Positions 1 to 9,868 of a stretch of DNA of 40,022 nucleotides are shown here, piece after piece (positions within the stretch are counted from its first letter, which is position 1; every line of letters starts with the position of its first letter). The position numbers were made by a program, and so were the translations under genes. The DNA is from Bacteroidales bacterium (lineage in GTDB: Bacteria; Bacteroidota; Bacteroidia; Bacteroidales; UBA12170), in assembly GCA_029938465.1 (NCBI GenBank), contig JAOZUW010000006.1, positions 1 to 40,022 on the forward strand. Reading direction: 5' to 3'. The notes under the pieces were generated by a model. It was given only the letters and a program-made list of their open reading frames with translations. It searched no databases and had not been told where the DNA came from.

Positions 1-5
1 GGTAT

Positions 6-40
6 AAAAAAAGCTTGCAACATAAAATATTGTAAGCTTA
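6..40 (-). terminator. Rho-independent terminator downstream of tRNA-Tyr
   Basis: AAGCTTGCAA (11-20) pairs with TTGTAAGCTT (30-39), one G-T wobble; read on the minus strand it is followed by a T-run (plus A6-A12). Confidence 0.8.
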
Positions 41-47
41 AAAGGGG

Positions 48-129
48 TGGGGAGAGGAGGATTCGAACCTCCGAAGGCTTCGCCAACAGATTTACAGTCT
101 GCCCCATTTGACCGCTCTGGAATCTCCCC
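48..129 (-). tRNA. tRNA-Tyr (anticodon GTA)
   Basis: Minus strand GGGGAGA...CAGACTGTAAATCTG...GGAGGTTCGAATCCTCC...TCTCCCC A; class II long variable arm; 7-bp acceptor stem; anticodon GTA. Confidence 0.97.
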
Positions 130-145
130 AATATTTTTAAGAACG

Positions 146-197
146 AGCCGATGAACGGATTTTAACCACTGATTCTGATCAACGTCACTACATCGGC
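146..197 (-). pseudogene. tRNA-Thr-like element lacking the D arm and a normal anticodon loop (probable tRNA relic)
   Basis: Minus strand GCCGATGTAGTGACGTTGATCAGAATCAGTGGTTAAAATCCGTTCATCGGCT: perfect 7-bp acceptor stem GCCGATG/CATCGGC, T-arm-like AGTGG-TTAAAAT-CCGTT, short TTGAT-CAGA-ATCAG hairpin, no D arm. Located directly upstream of tRNA-Tyr. Confidence 0.75.
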
Positions 198-232
198 ATT
201 TATCACCTTTAAATCTTCATAAAAAAGCGGTG

Positions 233-262
233 CAAAAGTAGCCAAGAATTTTAATATTACAA
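233..262 (-). promoter_or_regulatory. Bacteroidota housekeeping-sigma promoter for the tRNA-like/tRNA-Tyr unit
   Basis: Minus strand TTG (262-260), N19, TACTTTTG (240-233), matching the -33 TTG / -7 TAnnTTTG consensus. Confidence 0.7.
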
Positions 263-332
263 GTAAATTTAAAAAAAAATGAAATAGTTACTATTTTTTT
301 TAAAATTCATTCGGATTTTTTATAAAATAAAC

Positions 333-340
333 TATTTTTG
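333..340 (+). promoter_or_regulatory. -7 promoter element of the TPR gene
   Basis: TATTTTTG (TAnnTTTG) about 20 nt upstream of ATG at 362. Confidence 0.5.
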
Positions 341-361
341 CACTTCAAAAAAATATATATA

Positions 362-1057
362 ATGGCTCAATCAAAAAATACTAACGATCAAACTGAAGAA
401 AGATTTGAAGCAGTAGAAGAAGCTTTGTCTAAATCGGAACAAATAATTGAAAAACACCAACAAAGTATTCTAACTATAATAGGTGTAGTAGTTTTAATAG
501 TAGTAGTGTATTTTGCTTTTGATAAATACTATCTACAACCACAAGAAAAAGAAGCTCAAATAGAAATGGCTCAAGCTGAAAACTTTTTCGCACAAGATTC
601 TGTGAACATTGCCCTTAACGGACAAGACGAACACTTAGGCTTTCTTGATATTATTGACGAATATGGAATGACTAAAAGTGCAAACTTAGCTCATTATTAT
701 GCAGGTATTTGTTATCTTAAATTAGGAGAATACCAAAATGCCATTGATTATTTAAAAGGTTTTAGTGCCAACGATTTAGTAGTAGCTCCAATGGCTATGG
801 GTGCCATTGCCGATGCTTATATGGAACTTGGAGAAACTGATAAAGCAATAAATTACTATTTAGATGCTGCAAATCAAGGTGTAAATGATTTTACTTCGCC
901 TTTATTTTTGCAAAAAGCAGCTTGGGCTTACGAAAGTCAGGGTGATTTTGAAAAAGCTTTAAACATGCAAAAACGTATTAGTAAGGAATTTGCCAATACA
1001 ACAGAGGGTAGAGAAGCAAAGAAATATATTAGCTATTTAGAAGAAAAAATAAAATAG
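362..1057 (+). CDS. Membrane-anchored tetratricopeptide-repeat protein
   Basis: N-terminal cytoplasmic stretch, one TM helix (SILTIIGVVVLIVVVYFAF), then TPR-like repeats. Start moved to ATG 362 because the upstream TTG lies inside the -7 box. Confidence 0.85.
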   Translation: MAQSKNTNDQTEERFEAVEEALSKSEQIIEKHQQSILTIIGVVVLIVVVYFAFDKYYLQPQEKEAQIEMAQAENFFAQDSVNIALNGQDEHLGFLDIIDEYGMTKSANLAHYYAGICYLKLGEYQNAIDYLKGFSANDLVVAPMAMGAIADAYMELGETDKAINYYLDAANQGVNDFTSPLFLQKAAWAYESQGDFEKALNMQKRISKEFANTTEGREAKKYISYLEEKIK

Positions 1058-1120
1058 TTATTATACTAAAAATATTTAGGAATACCTGAACTTAATTGTT
1101 TAGGTATTTTTTTATATCTG

Positions 1121-1128
1121 TATATTTG
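1121..1128 (+). promoter_or_regulatory. -7 promoter element of fmt
   Basis: TATATTTG 24 nt upstream of ATG 1153. Confidence 0.5.
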
Positions 1129-1152
1129 CAAGTAAATTTTAAGAAATATTTG

Positions 1153-2142
1153 ATGAAAAATAGGGAAGATTTACGTATTGTTTTTATGGGTACACCTGAA
1201 TTTGCGGTTTCTAGTTTAGATGCTTTATATAACAACGGATATAATATTGTTGGTGTGATTACAACCGCTGATAAAAAAGCTGGGCGAGGAAAAAAACTGC
1301 AGATCTCTGCTGTAAAAAAGTATGCACAAGAAAAGCAAATTAAAGTATTAACTCCTTTAAATCTAAAAGATCCTGGTTTTTTAATAGAACTACAAGCACT
1401 AAAGGCAGATTTGCAAATTGTAGTGGCTTTTCGTATGCTCCCAAAACAAGTATGGGATATGCCACTTATGGGTACATTTAATTTGCATGCATCCCTTTTG
1501 CCACAATATCGTGGTGCAGCTCCTATTAATTATGCCATTATTAATGGCGAAAAACAAACTGGAGTAACTACTTTTTTGCTAGACCAAAAAATAGATACTG
1601 GTAAAATCATCAAACAAGAAAGATGTGATATCTCTTCTACAGAAACAGCAGGAGGCCTTCATGATAAATTGATGCTACTGGGTGCTCAATTAGTTATAGA
1701 AACAGTAGAGTTAATTAGACAAGACAAGGCTATTGCTGTTGATCAGGAAGGATTTAGCGATACGATTCAATTAAAGACAGCTTCGAAAATATATAAAGAT
1801 GATTGCTTGATAAATTGGAATCAAGATGCCAAAATTATTTATAATTTTATTCGTGGTTTAAGCCCATATCCTGCAGCATGGACTTATTTGAATAATAAAT
1901 CACAAAAAGAAGCCATAACTATGAAAATTTATGCAGCTTCTATCGTTGAAAGTATAAATAATATAGAAATTGGCAATATCTATAGTGATGGTAAAAACTA
2001 TCTTAGAGTAAAAACAATGGATCATAGCATTGATATATTGGAATTACAGCTTCAAGGAAAAAAAAGAATGCCAGTTGCTGATTTTTTACGAGGTTTTCAA
2101 TATAATACAAACTTAACATATTCAACCTCCTCAAAGCCTTAG
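1153..2142 (+). CDS. fmt: Methionyl-tRNA formyltransferase
   Basis: VFMGTPEFAVSSLDAL, NLHASLLPQYRGAAPINYAIINGEKQTGVTTF and C-terminal domain; start revised to MKNREDL at 1153. Confidence 0.96.
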   Translation: MKNREDLRIVFMGTPEFAVSSLDALYNNGYNIVGVITTADKKAGRGKKLQISAVKKYAQEKQIKVLTPLNLKDPGFLIELQALKADLQIVVAFRMLPKQVWDMPLMGTFNLHASLLPQYRGAAPINYAIINGEKQTGVTTFLLDQKIDTGKIIKQERCDISSTETAGGLHDKLMLLGAQLVIETVELIRQDKAIAVDQEGFSDTIQLKTASKIYKDDCLINWNQDAKIIYNFIRGLSPYPAAWTYLNNKSQKEAITMKIYAASIVESINNIEIGNIYSDGKNYLRVKTMDHSIDILELQLQGKKRMPVADFLRGFQYNTNLTYSTSSKP

Positions 2143-2228
2143 TAGGCACTAGAAAGCGTTTTATTAGTCTGTTTTATTAACAAAAATGCATAATTATTAA
2201 GTTTTTATTTAAAAAAGGGCTGTAATAC

Positions 2229-2258
2229 TTGTTTTTCTAGTATTATCCGTTATATTTG
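2229..2258 (+). promoter_or_regulatory. Promoter of the HU gene
   Basis: TTG (2229-2231), N19, TATATTTG (2251-2258). Confidence 0.7.
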
Positions 2259-2299
2259 CAATAGTGAAAAATTAAATGTGTTAATTAAAATCTTACAAA

Positions 2300-2572
2300 A
2301 TGAACAAAGCAGAATTAGTTGAAGCAATGGCTAATGAATCAGGTTTAACAAAAGCTGATGCAAAAAAAGCTCTAGACTCTTTTATCAAATCTACAAGTGG
2401 TGCTCTTGCAAAAGGTGATCGCGTAGCATTGGTAGGTTTTGGGTCTTTCTCAGTAACCATGAGAGAAGCTAGAAAAGGTAGAAATCCACAAACTGGAAAA
2501 GAGATTATGATAGCAGCTAAAAAAGTTATCAAGTTTAAGCCAGGTAGTGAGTTAGCAGACAATGTAAAATAA
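2300..2572 (+). CDS. HU-family DNA-binding protein
   Basis: MNKAELVEAMANESGLTKADAKKALDSF...GFGSFSVTMREARKGRNPQTGKEIMIAAKKVIKFKPGSEL. Confidence 0.97.
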   Translation: MNKAELVEAMANESGLTKADAKKALDSFIKSTSGALAKGDRVALVGFGSFSVTMREARKGRNPQTGKEIMIAAKKVIKFKPGSELADNVK

Positions 2573-2592
2573 TTTTTACATTATTTGTATTA

Positions 2593-2627
2593 TAAAAAAA
2601 ATCCTGATTTTCTCAGGATTTTTTTTA
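2593..2627. terminator. Bidirectional terminator between HU (+) and clpC (-)
   Basis: AATCCTGA (600-607 of 2 kb block) / TCAGGATT (2613-2620) 8-bp stem flanked by an A-run and a T-run. Confidence 0.85.
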
Positions 2628-2675
2628 TGCACCAGTATTTAGGTTTACATTATACAATTGATTTAAATAGATCTT

Positions 2676-5234
2676 CTATTTCTTAATAATTTTTCGTTTC
2701 TTCCTTATTTTAATAGAAATCTTATCATCTTTTGTGCTGTAATCAATAGTAATAGTATCGCCTTTCTTAATTTTCGTTTTAATAATTTCCTCAGCTAATT
2801 CATCTTCAATATATTTTTGAATAGCACGCTTAAGCGGACGAGCACCAAAATGAGGATCCCAACCTTTTTCAGCTAAGAAATCTTTAGCTTTTCCTGTAAC
2901 TTTTACTTTATACCCAAGTTGATGAATACGACCATATAATCCTTGTAATTCTATCTCAATGATTTTATGTATATCTTCTCTTTCCAATTTATTGAAAACG
3001 ATCACATCATCTATTCTGTTTAAAAATTCGGGAGCAAAAGCCTTTTTTAGTGCATTCTCAATAACACCTTGTGCATAGGTCGATTTTCTGGATTTTTTAG
3101 CAGTAGTATTAAAACCTACACCAGAGCCAAAATCTTTAAGTTGCCTGCTTCCGATGTTAGAGGTCATAATGATAATGGTATTTTTAAAATCAACTTTTCT
3201 ACCAAAGCTGTCTGTTAGTTGCCCATCATCCAATACCTGTAATAACATATGAAAAACATCAGGATGTGCCTTTTCTATTTCGTCTAACAATACAATGGAG
3301 TAGGGCTTTCGGCGAACTTTCTCAGTCAACTGCCCACCTTCTTCATAACCAACGTATCCAGGAGGAGCTCCTACTAATCGGCTTACGGCAAATTTTTCCA
3401 TATACTCACTCATATCTACTCTAATCAGGGTGTCAGCAGAGTCAAACATATACTCAGCTAAAACTTTTGCCAGATAGGTTTTTCCTACACCTGTAGGACC
3501 TAAAAATATAAAGGTTCCAATGGGCTTATTAGGATCTTTTAAGCCTGCTCGGTTACGACGAATTGCCTTTGTAACTTTCTGAATAGCATCACTTTGACCA
3601 ATAACAGAATTGCCTAAATCAATTTCCATATTCATTAATTTATCGCTTTCATCTTGTGCGATTCGCTGAACAGGAACACCAGTCATCATAGCCACTACTT
3701 CAGCTACATCAATTTCATTAACTTCTTCTCTGTTTATTTGAGCTTCCTTTTCCCATCTTTTTTTTGCTTTATCTAAAGCTTCAAGCAACTCTCTTTCAGT
3801 ATCTCTTAGTTGAGCAGCTTGTTCAAACTGTTGTTGTTTTATTGCTTTCTTTTTCTCATTAACGGTACTCTCTATCTTATTTTCAACTGCAATAATATTG
3901 CTGGGCACATTCATATGAGTTAAATGTACTCGAGATCCTGCTTCATCTAATGCATCAATAGCCTTATCTGGTAAAAATCGATCACTAATATAGCGGTTGG
4001 TGAGCTGAACACAAGCATCTAAAGCAGCATCAGAGTATCTGACTAAGTGATGGTCTTCGTAGCGTTCTTTTATATTAATAAGAATAGCTTTGGTTTCTTC
4101 AGGAGTAGTAGCATCCACAATTATTTTTTGAAACCTTCTTTCTAATGCACCATCTTTTTCAATGTTTTGTCTATATTCATCTAATGTAGTAGCTCCAATA
4201 CATTGCAGTTCACCACGTGCCAATGCGGGCTTGAACATATTTGAGGCGTCTAAGGATCCACTGGCATTGCCAGCACCTACAATAGTATGTATTTCATCAA
4301 TAAATAAAATGATATTGGGATTTTTTGTCAATTCATTCAATATGGCTTTCATACGTTCTTCAAATTGCCCACGATATTTTGTGCCTGCAACAATAGAAGC
4401 TAAATCTAAGGTATATATTCTTTTATTAAATAATGCCCTGCTCACCTTACGGCTAATGATCCTAAGAGCTAATCCTTCTGCAATTGCCGATTTACCAACA
4501 CCAGGTTCTCCAATTAAGATAGGATTATTTTTCTTTCTTCGACTTAATATTTGAGCTATTCTTTCTAATTCTTTTTCACGACCTACGATAGGATCCAGTC
4601 TATCTTCTTCAGCCATCTTGGTTAAATCCCTACCAAAATTATCCAAAACAGGAGTAGCTGATTTGGTATCTGAAGATTTTTTTCCTGGAGTAGGTTTCTT
4701 TGAAGGACCTTTTTCGCCAGGGTCCGAAGCAAAACCACCAGGAATTTCATCCCGTATATCGTCTATTTTATCAATATTCTCTTCATTAGCATTAGCTTTA
4801 CTTTCATGCTCTGCAACCATTGTGCTAACTTGTGCATAATCAAGGTTGTTATTTTCGAGCATCTGACTTATCATATTATCAGGATCTTTAAGAATAGCCA
4901 ATAACAGATGTTCTGTTCCCACTAAAGTAGATTGAAATCGCCGGGCTTCTAAATAAGTCAATTTAATGATTCTTTCAGCTTGCCTGACAAAAGGAATATT
5001 ATTGGAGTTGTTAGGCTCTATTTCATTATTCCTTACTGTTTTTTCTACCTCGTCTCTTAATATATCTAAAGGTAAACCCATATCTGTCATCATTTGAACA
5101 GCTACACCATTGCCTTCTTTTATCATTCCAAGAAATAAATGTTCAATTCCTATATAGCTGTTTTTTAGTCGGATAGCCTCTTTTCGGCTATGCGTCAGTA
5201 CTTCCCTTACTTCGGGTGAGAATTTTGCTTCCAT
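2676..5234 (-). CDS. clpC: ATP-dependent Clp protease ATP-binding subunit ClpC
   Basis: Clp N-terminal repeats, two AAA+ modules (GEPGVGKSAIAEG; GPTGVGKTYLAK), linker and ClpB-type D2-small domain. Confidence 0.95.
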   Translation of the reverse strand: MEAKFSPEVREVLTHSRKEAIRLKNSYIGIEHLFLGMIKEGNGVAVQMMTDMGLPLDILRDEVEKTVRNNEIEPNNSNNIPFVRQAERIIKLTYLEARRFQSTLVGTEHLLLAILKDPDNMISQMLENNNLDYAQVSTMVAEHESKANANEENIDKIDDIRDEIPGGFASDPGEKGPSKKPTPGKKSSDTKSATPVLDNFGRDLTKMAEEDRLDPIVGREKELERIAQILSRRKKNNPILIGEPGVGKSAIAEGLALRIISRKVSRALFNKRIYTLDLASIVAGTKYRGQFEERMKAILNELTKNPNIILFIDEIHTIVGAGNASGSLDASNMFKPALARGELQCIGATTLDEYRQNIEKDGALERRFQKIIVDATTPEETKAILINIKERYEDHHLVRYSDAALDACVQLTNRYISDRFLPDKAIDALDEAGSRVHLTHMNVPSNIIAVENKIESTVNEKKKAIKQQQFEQAAQLRDTERELLEALDKAKKRWEKEAQINREEVNEIDVAEVVAMMTGVPVQRIAQDESDKLMNMEIDLGNSVIGQSDAIQKVTKAIRRNRAGLKDPNKPIGTFIFLGPTGVGKTYLAKVLAEYMFDSADTLIRVDMSEYMEKFAVSRLVGAPPGYVGYEEGGQLTEKVRRKPYSIVLLDEIEKAHPDVFHMLLQVLDDGQLTDSFGRKVDFKNTIIIMTSNIGSRQLKDFGSGVGFNTTAKKSRKSTYAQGVIENALKKAFAPEFLNRIDDVIVFNKLEREDIHKIIEIELQGLYGRIHQLGYKVKVTGKAKDFLAEKGWDPHFGARPLKRAIQKYIEDELAEEIIKTKIKKGDTITIDYSTKDDKISIKIRKKRKIIKK

Positions 5235-5469
5235 AAGCTTTTATTACAAAAATTTTAAAGTCCTTCAAAACTAGGAAACAAAAGTACAATGATTTTTCTT
5301 TTGTTAAGAGTTTTTTCAACAAGAACTTGTTAAAATTGTTTATTCTTTGGAAAGAAAAAGTCTGAAAACATATCAAGAAAATCCTTATCTTCGCCACCTA
5401 TTTATAGCATAGCTATTTTATAGAAATAACAAAGATTTTTTTACTACAGAAAATACATTATAATATTCT

Positions 5470-7998
5470 ATGAACGAAGGAGAAAGAATAATTAAGGTAA
5501 ACATTTCGGACCAAATGAAAGCGGCATATATTGATTACTCTATGTCGGTAATTGTGTCTAGAGCTTTACCCGATGTTCGTGATGGGCTTAAGCCTGTTCA
5601 CCGAAGAGTTTTATTTGGAATGCTTGATTTGGGTGTTTTATCCAATAAACCATATAAAAAATCAGCCAGAATAGTTGGAGAAGTACTAGGTAAGTATCAT
5701 CCACATGGCGATTCCTCTGTATATGATGCTATGGTACGTATGGCTCAAGATTGGTCATTACGTTATCCAATAGTCGATGGACAAGGAAACTTTGGCTCTA
5801 TAGATGGCGATAGCCCAGCAGCTATGCGTTATACTGAGGCCAGATTAAGAAAAGTATCGGAAGATATGTTAATAGATATCGAAAAAGAGACTGTTGATTT
5901 TCAATTCAATTTCGATGATACCTTAAAAGAGCCTACAGTTTTACCTACTCGAATCCCTAACCTTTTGGTAAATGGAACCTCTGGAATTGCAGTGGGAATG
6001 GCTACTAATATGGCTCCTCACAATTTAAGCGAGGTTATTGATGGTACTTTAGCTTATATAGAAAATAGAGATATTGATATAAGAGGCTTAATGGAGTATA
6101 TAAAAGCTCCTGATTTCCCTACTGGTGGTATCATTTACGGGTATGATGGAGTAATTAGTGCTTTTGAAACCGGAAGAGGTCGTATTGTTATGCGTGGTGA
6201 AACTCATATTGAAGAAACCAAGTCTGGTAGAGAAATGATTGTGGCCACTAGCGTCCCATATCAAGTGAATAAAGCCGAAATGATTAAAAGAACGGCTGAC
6301 TTAGTAAATGAGAAAAAAATTGTAGGGGTAAGTGATATTCGTGATGAATCAGATAGAGATGGTATTCGTGTGGTTTATGAACTTAAAAGGGATGCCAATA
6401 CAAATGTTGTATTAAATAAAATATATCAATATACAGCATTACAAACATCTTTTTCTGTTAATAACATCGCTCTTGTTAAAGGGCGTCCTGTTGCATTAAA
6501 TTTAAAGGATATCATTGTCCACTTTGTTGATCACCGCCATGATGTGGTTACCAGAAGAACAGAATATGAATTAAGACAAGCTGAAAAAAGAGCCCATATT
6601 TTAGAAGGGCTAATTATTGCATCAGATAATATTGATGAAGTGATTAAGATAATAAGAGCATCTCAAAATACAGAAGAAGCTCGCGGTGCTTTAGTGAAAA
6701 GATTTGAATTTTCCGATATCCAGTCCCGTGCCATCGTAGAAATGCGTTTGAGACAACTTACAGGGCTAGAGCAAGAAAAATTACGTCTGGAGTATGAAGA
6801 AATAATGAAAACCATTGAACATTTAAAAGATATACTAGATAGCTTAGAAATGAGAATGGATATTATTAAGGATGAACTCAAAGAAATAAAAGAAAAATAT
6901 GGAGATGAGCGTAAAAGTAAAATAGAATATAGTGCAGCTGATTTCCGTATAGAAGATACTATTCCAGATGATGATGTGTTGATAACCATATCTCATGCTG
7001 GCTATATGAAACGAACCAACTTGACAGAATATCGTCGTCAGGCTAGGGGAGGAAGAGGCGCAAAAGGATCTAGCACTAAGAATGAAGATTTCTTAGAACA
7101 TTTATTTGTGGCTAGCATGCATGATTATATGCTATTCTTTACCGAAAAAGGTCGATTATATTGGTTACGTGTATTTGAAATACCTGAAGGTGGTAGAACT
7201 ACTAAAGGTAGAGCTATTCAGAATATTATTAATATTCCGCCAGACGATAAAGTGAGAGCTTACATTAATACAAAAGATCTTAAAAATGAAGAGTATGTAA
7301 ATAGTAACTTTATTGTTCTAGCTACAAAAGGTGGTGTGATTAAGAAAACATCTTTAGCCTCTTATAGCCGACCAAGGATTAATGGTATTAATGCCATTAC
7401 TATTCGTGAAGGTGATACTTTATTGGAAGCCAAATTAACTAATGGTGAAAATGAAATTCTACTTGCTGTAAAAAGTGGTCGTGCTATTCGTTTTAATGAA
7501 CGTCATGTTCGTCCAATGGGAAGAAATGCTGCTGGAGTACGTGGTATCCGTTTAGATGATAAAGTTAAAAAAGACGAAGTAGTTGGTATGGTATGTTTAG
7601 AAAATAAAGATTACAATATCTTTGTTGTTTCTGAAAAAGGATACGGAAAACGCTCTTTATTAGAAGATTATAGAGAAACTAATAGGGGAGGTAAAGGAGT
7701 TAGAACTCTTAATGTAACAGAGAAGACTGGTCATTTGATAGCCATTAAAAATGTAGTTGATGATAATGATCTGATGATTATCAATAAGAGTGGTATTTTA
7801 ATCCGTATTCCTGTAAAACCAATCCGTGTGATGGGTCGTAATACTCAAGGAGTGAGGCTGATAAAGATTAAAGAAGGCGATAGTATTGCATCAGTTGCTA
7901 AGGTTGATGTAGAAGCTGAAGAGGAGGAAATATCTGAGGATGGCACAATTATTGAAAGTAATGATACAGATATTACAGAAGAGAATAGTACAGAATAA
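5470..7998 (+). CDS. gyrA: DNA gyrase subunit A
   Basis: [76 protein letters not shown], and C-terminal beta-pinwheel repeats. Confidence 0.96.
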   Translation: MNEGERIIKVNISDQMKAAYIDYSMSVIVSRALPDVRDGLKPVHRRVLFGMLDLGVLSNKPYKKSARIVGEVLGKYHPHGDSSVYDAMVRMAQDWSLRYPIVDGQGNFGSIDGDSPAAMRYTEARLRKVSEDMLIDIEKETVDFQFNFDDTLKEPTVLPTRIPNLLVNGTSGIAVGMATNMAPHNLSEVIDGTLAYIENRDIDIRGLMEYIKAPDFPTGGIIYGYDGVISAFETGRGRIVMRGETHIEETKSGREMIVATSVPYQVNKAEMIKRTADLVNEKKIVGVSDIRDESDRDGIRVVYELKRDANTNVVLNKIYQYTALQTSFSVNNIALVKGRPVALNLKDIIVHFVDHRHDVVTRRTEYELRQAEKRAHILEGLIIASDNIDEVIKIIRASQNTEEARGALVKRFEFSDIQSRAIVEMRLRQLTGLEQEKLRLEYEEIMKTIEHLKDILDSLEMRMDIIKDELKEIKEKYGDERKSKIEYSAADFRIEDTIPDDDVLITISHAGYMKRTNLTEYRRQARGGRGAKGSSTKNEDFLEHLFVASMHDYMLFFTEKGRLYWLRVFEIPEGGRTTKGRAIQNIINIPPDDKVRAYINTKDLKNEEYVNSNFIVLATKGGVIKKTSLASYSRPRINGINAITIREGDTLLEAKLTNGENEILLAVKSGRAIRFNERHVRPMGRNAAGVRGIRLDDKVKKDEVVGMVCLENKDYNIFVVSEKGYGKRSLLEDYRETNRGGKGVRTLNVTEKTGHLIAIKNVVDDNDLMIINKSGILIRIPVKPIRVMGRNTQGVRLIKIKEGDSIASVAKVDVEAEEEEISEDGTIIESNDTDITEENSTE

Positions 7999-8093
7999 AT
8001 TTTACCGTTTATAATAAAAAATAATAAATAGTTGAAGATGTAAAGACTAAAGTTTTACATTTAGTTTATTAAGCATTACAAAAACAATTAGAA

Positions 8094-9227
8094 ATGAAAA
8101 AAGTAATATTTTTAGCGGTTTTGTTTTTATCAGTAACATTGATAGCAAACGCCCAAAACAGTACAAGAACAACTGCTTATAACTATCTTAGAAAAGGGAA
8201 GTTGGATTTGGCAAAAGAAAACATTGATAAAGCTGTTGCAAACGAAAAGACAATGCATGATGCCAAAACTTGGTTTTATTATGGCAATACTTATATTCAG
8301 TTAGCTACAACGGATGATGAACAGTATAAAGATATTGATCCTGATGCTTTATTAAAAGCTTATGAAGGATATCAGAAGTGTATGGAGCTTGATGAAAAGA
8401 AAAGGTATTATGCTCAGACACTGCAAGATATGTTGGTCATTTCTAATAATTTTTATACCAAAGGTTTAACTCATTATAAGGCAGAAGAATATCCAGCTGC
8501 TTATGTGGATTTCTCTCAAGCTGTTGAAGTTAATAATGCACTGGATAATGTAGATACTTTAGCCATGTATGCTGCTGCAATGACTGCCTTTTCAGGAGAA
8601 ATGGATGTTGAAGCTAAAGCTGGGTATGAAGAATTGATTGAGATGAACTATGATAATGCTACCATATACAGCGACTTAGCTAATATCTATAAGAAAGAAG
8701 GTGATCTAGCCAAAGCAAAATTAGTATTGCAAGATGGTATTTCAAAATACCCTAACGAAGCAACCATATTATTTGCACAAATAAATATTTTATTAGAAGA
8801 GGAGAAACATGAAGAAGTAATAACTACTCTAAATAGAGCTATTGAATTAGCTCCTGAAAATTACACTTTGTATTTTGTTCAAGGTCAGTCTTACGAAAAA
8901 ATGAATGATTTTAATTCTGCTGAAGTTTCTTATCTTAAAGCATTGGAGATAAAAGCTGATTATTCAGATGCTCTTTTTAATCTAGGTGCTATTCATTATA
9001 ATAAAGCTGTTGAGATATATGCTCAGGCCAACGATTTGCCTTTAGATGCTGCTGAAGAATATGAAAAGATGACTAATACTGCAAAGAAAGATTTTTTAGA
9101 TGCGCAACCATATTTTGAGAAAGCTTTAGTTCAATTACCTGATGATAAAAATTTAATAAATTCATTAATAATGATTTATCAAAAGACTAATCAGTTAGAT
9201 AAACTTAGTGAATTGAAGAACAGATAG
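8094..9227 (+). CDS. Secreted tetratricopeptide-repeat protein
   Basis: Signal peptide MKKVIFLAVLFLSVTLIANAQ and multiple TPR-like repeats. Confidence 0.85.
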   Translation: MKKVIFLAVLFLSVTLIANAQNSTRTTAYNYLRKGKLDLAKENIDKAVANEKTMHDAKTWFYYGNTYIQLATTDDEQYKDIDPDALLKAYEGYQKCMELDEKKRYYAQTLQDMLVISNNFYTKGLTHYKAEEYPAAYVDFSQAVEVNNALDNVDTLAMYAAAMTAFSGEMDVEAKAGYEELIEMNYDNATIYSDLANIYKKEGDLAKAKLVLQDGISKYPNEATILFAQINILLEEEKHEEVITTLNRAIELAPENYTLYFVQGQSYEKMNDFNSAEVSYLKALEIKADYSDALFNLGAIHYNKAVEIYAQANDLPLDAAEEYEKMTNTAKKDFLDAQPYFEKALVQLPDDKNLINSLIMIYQKTNQLDKLSELKNR

Positions 9228-9256
9228 TATTATTTAGAATAATAACTTATTCGATT

Positions 9257-9289
9257 AAGCCTAAGCATTTTATATGATTAGGCTTTTAC
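9257..9289 (+). terminator. Terminator after the TPR gene
   Basis: AAGCCTAA (9257-9264) / TTAGGCTT (9278-9285) then T-rich tract. Confidence 0.7.
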
Positions 9290-9399
9290 TTTTAATAATC
9301 TATTTAAAAAAGACCAATTCAAGTATTACCTTAGAATATTTAGAAAATAGGAAGGGTGATTCAAAACCTGCTATTTAACATAATATTAATTATAGGGCA

Positions 9400-9430
9400 T
9401 TTGAATACTAGTAAAAAGCCCGTATATTTG
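9400..9430 (+). promoter_or_regulatory. Consensus promoter of the His-rich small-protein gene
   Basis: TTTG (9400-9403), N19, TATATTTG (9423-9430); ATG begins 7 nt after the final G. Confidence 0.75.
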
Positions 9431-9436
9431 CAGTAT

Positions 9437-9787
9437 ATGGACTCAAAAAGTTATAAAGCTATTTCAGCATTGGATAAAAGGATTGTTCTTTTATTCTTTA
9501 TATTCCTATTTTTATTTCCAGGATTAGATCAGCTTCTACATCTTTTGCATAATACTAGTCATGGACACCACCAGATGCATAAAGATCAAGATTTACATTT
9601 TCAATCCGCAACAGATCATTGTTATATTCTAACATTTGAATATATTAGTTTATCAAATAAACTAAACATTCAAACTTACTATTCTGTTTTATTTCCAATT
9701 TCCAATATTTTTCAAATTTCTACCCCTAGGTTTTTTAGAGAAATATTGTTCAGTTTCAGTACTCCTCGTGCTCCTCCTTATCTTTAA
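9437..9787 (+). CDS. His-rich small membrane/exported protein, possibly metal-related, with RAPP C-terminus
   Basis: MDSKSYKAISALDKRIVLLFFIFLFLFPGLDQLLHLLHNTSHGHHQMHKDQDLHFQSATDHC...STPRAPPYL; TM segment, His cluster, and a C-terminal R-x-P-P motif like DUF2946-type small proteins. Confidence 0.6.
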   Translation: MDSKSYKAISALDKRIVLLFFIFLFLFPGLDQLLHLLHNTSHGHHQMHKDQDLHFQSATDHCYILTFEYISLSNKLNIQTYYSVLFPISNIFQISTPRFFREILFSFSTPRAPPYL

Positions 9788-9868
9788 TAAAATTCAGCTA
9801 ACAAATAACATTGCGATTTATACATTGCAATAAATAGCTATTATTTAATTATTGATAAATTGATATTA

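Noticed and set aside
338-361. N-terminal extension of the first TPR ORF starting at TTG 338
   Set aside because: The TTG is part of the -7 promoter box TATTTTTG; the start is ATG 362.
2293-2562. 89-aa minus-strand ORF
   Set aside because: Antisense shadow of the HU gene.
4162-4839. Plus-strand ORFs of 130 and 73 aa
   Set aside because: Antisense to clpC with no recognisable domain; clpC is certain.
5188-5397. 69-aa minus-strand ORF
   Set aside because: Overlaps the clpC start and its promoter region in another frame; low-complexity sequence.
6663-6989. 108-aa minus-strand ORF rich in Ser/Ile
   Set aside because: Antisense of gyrA.
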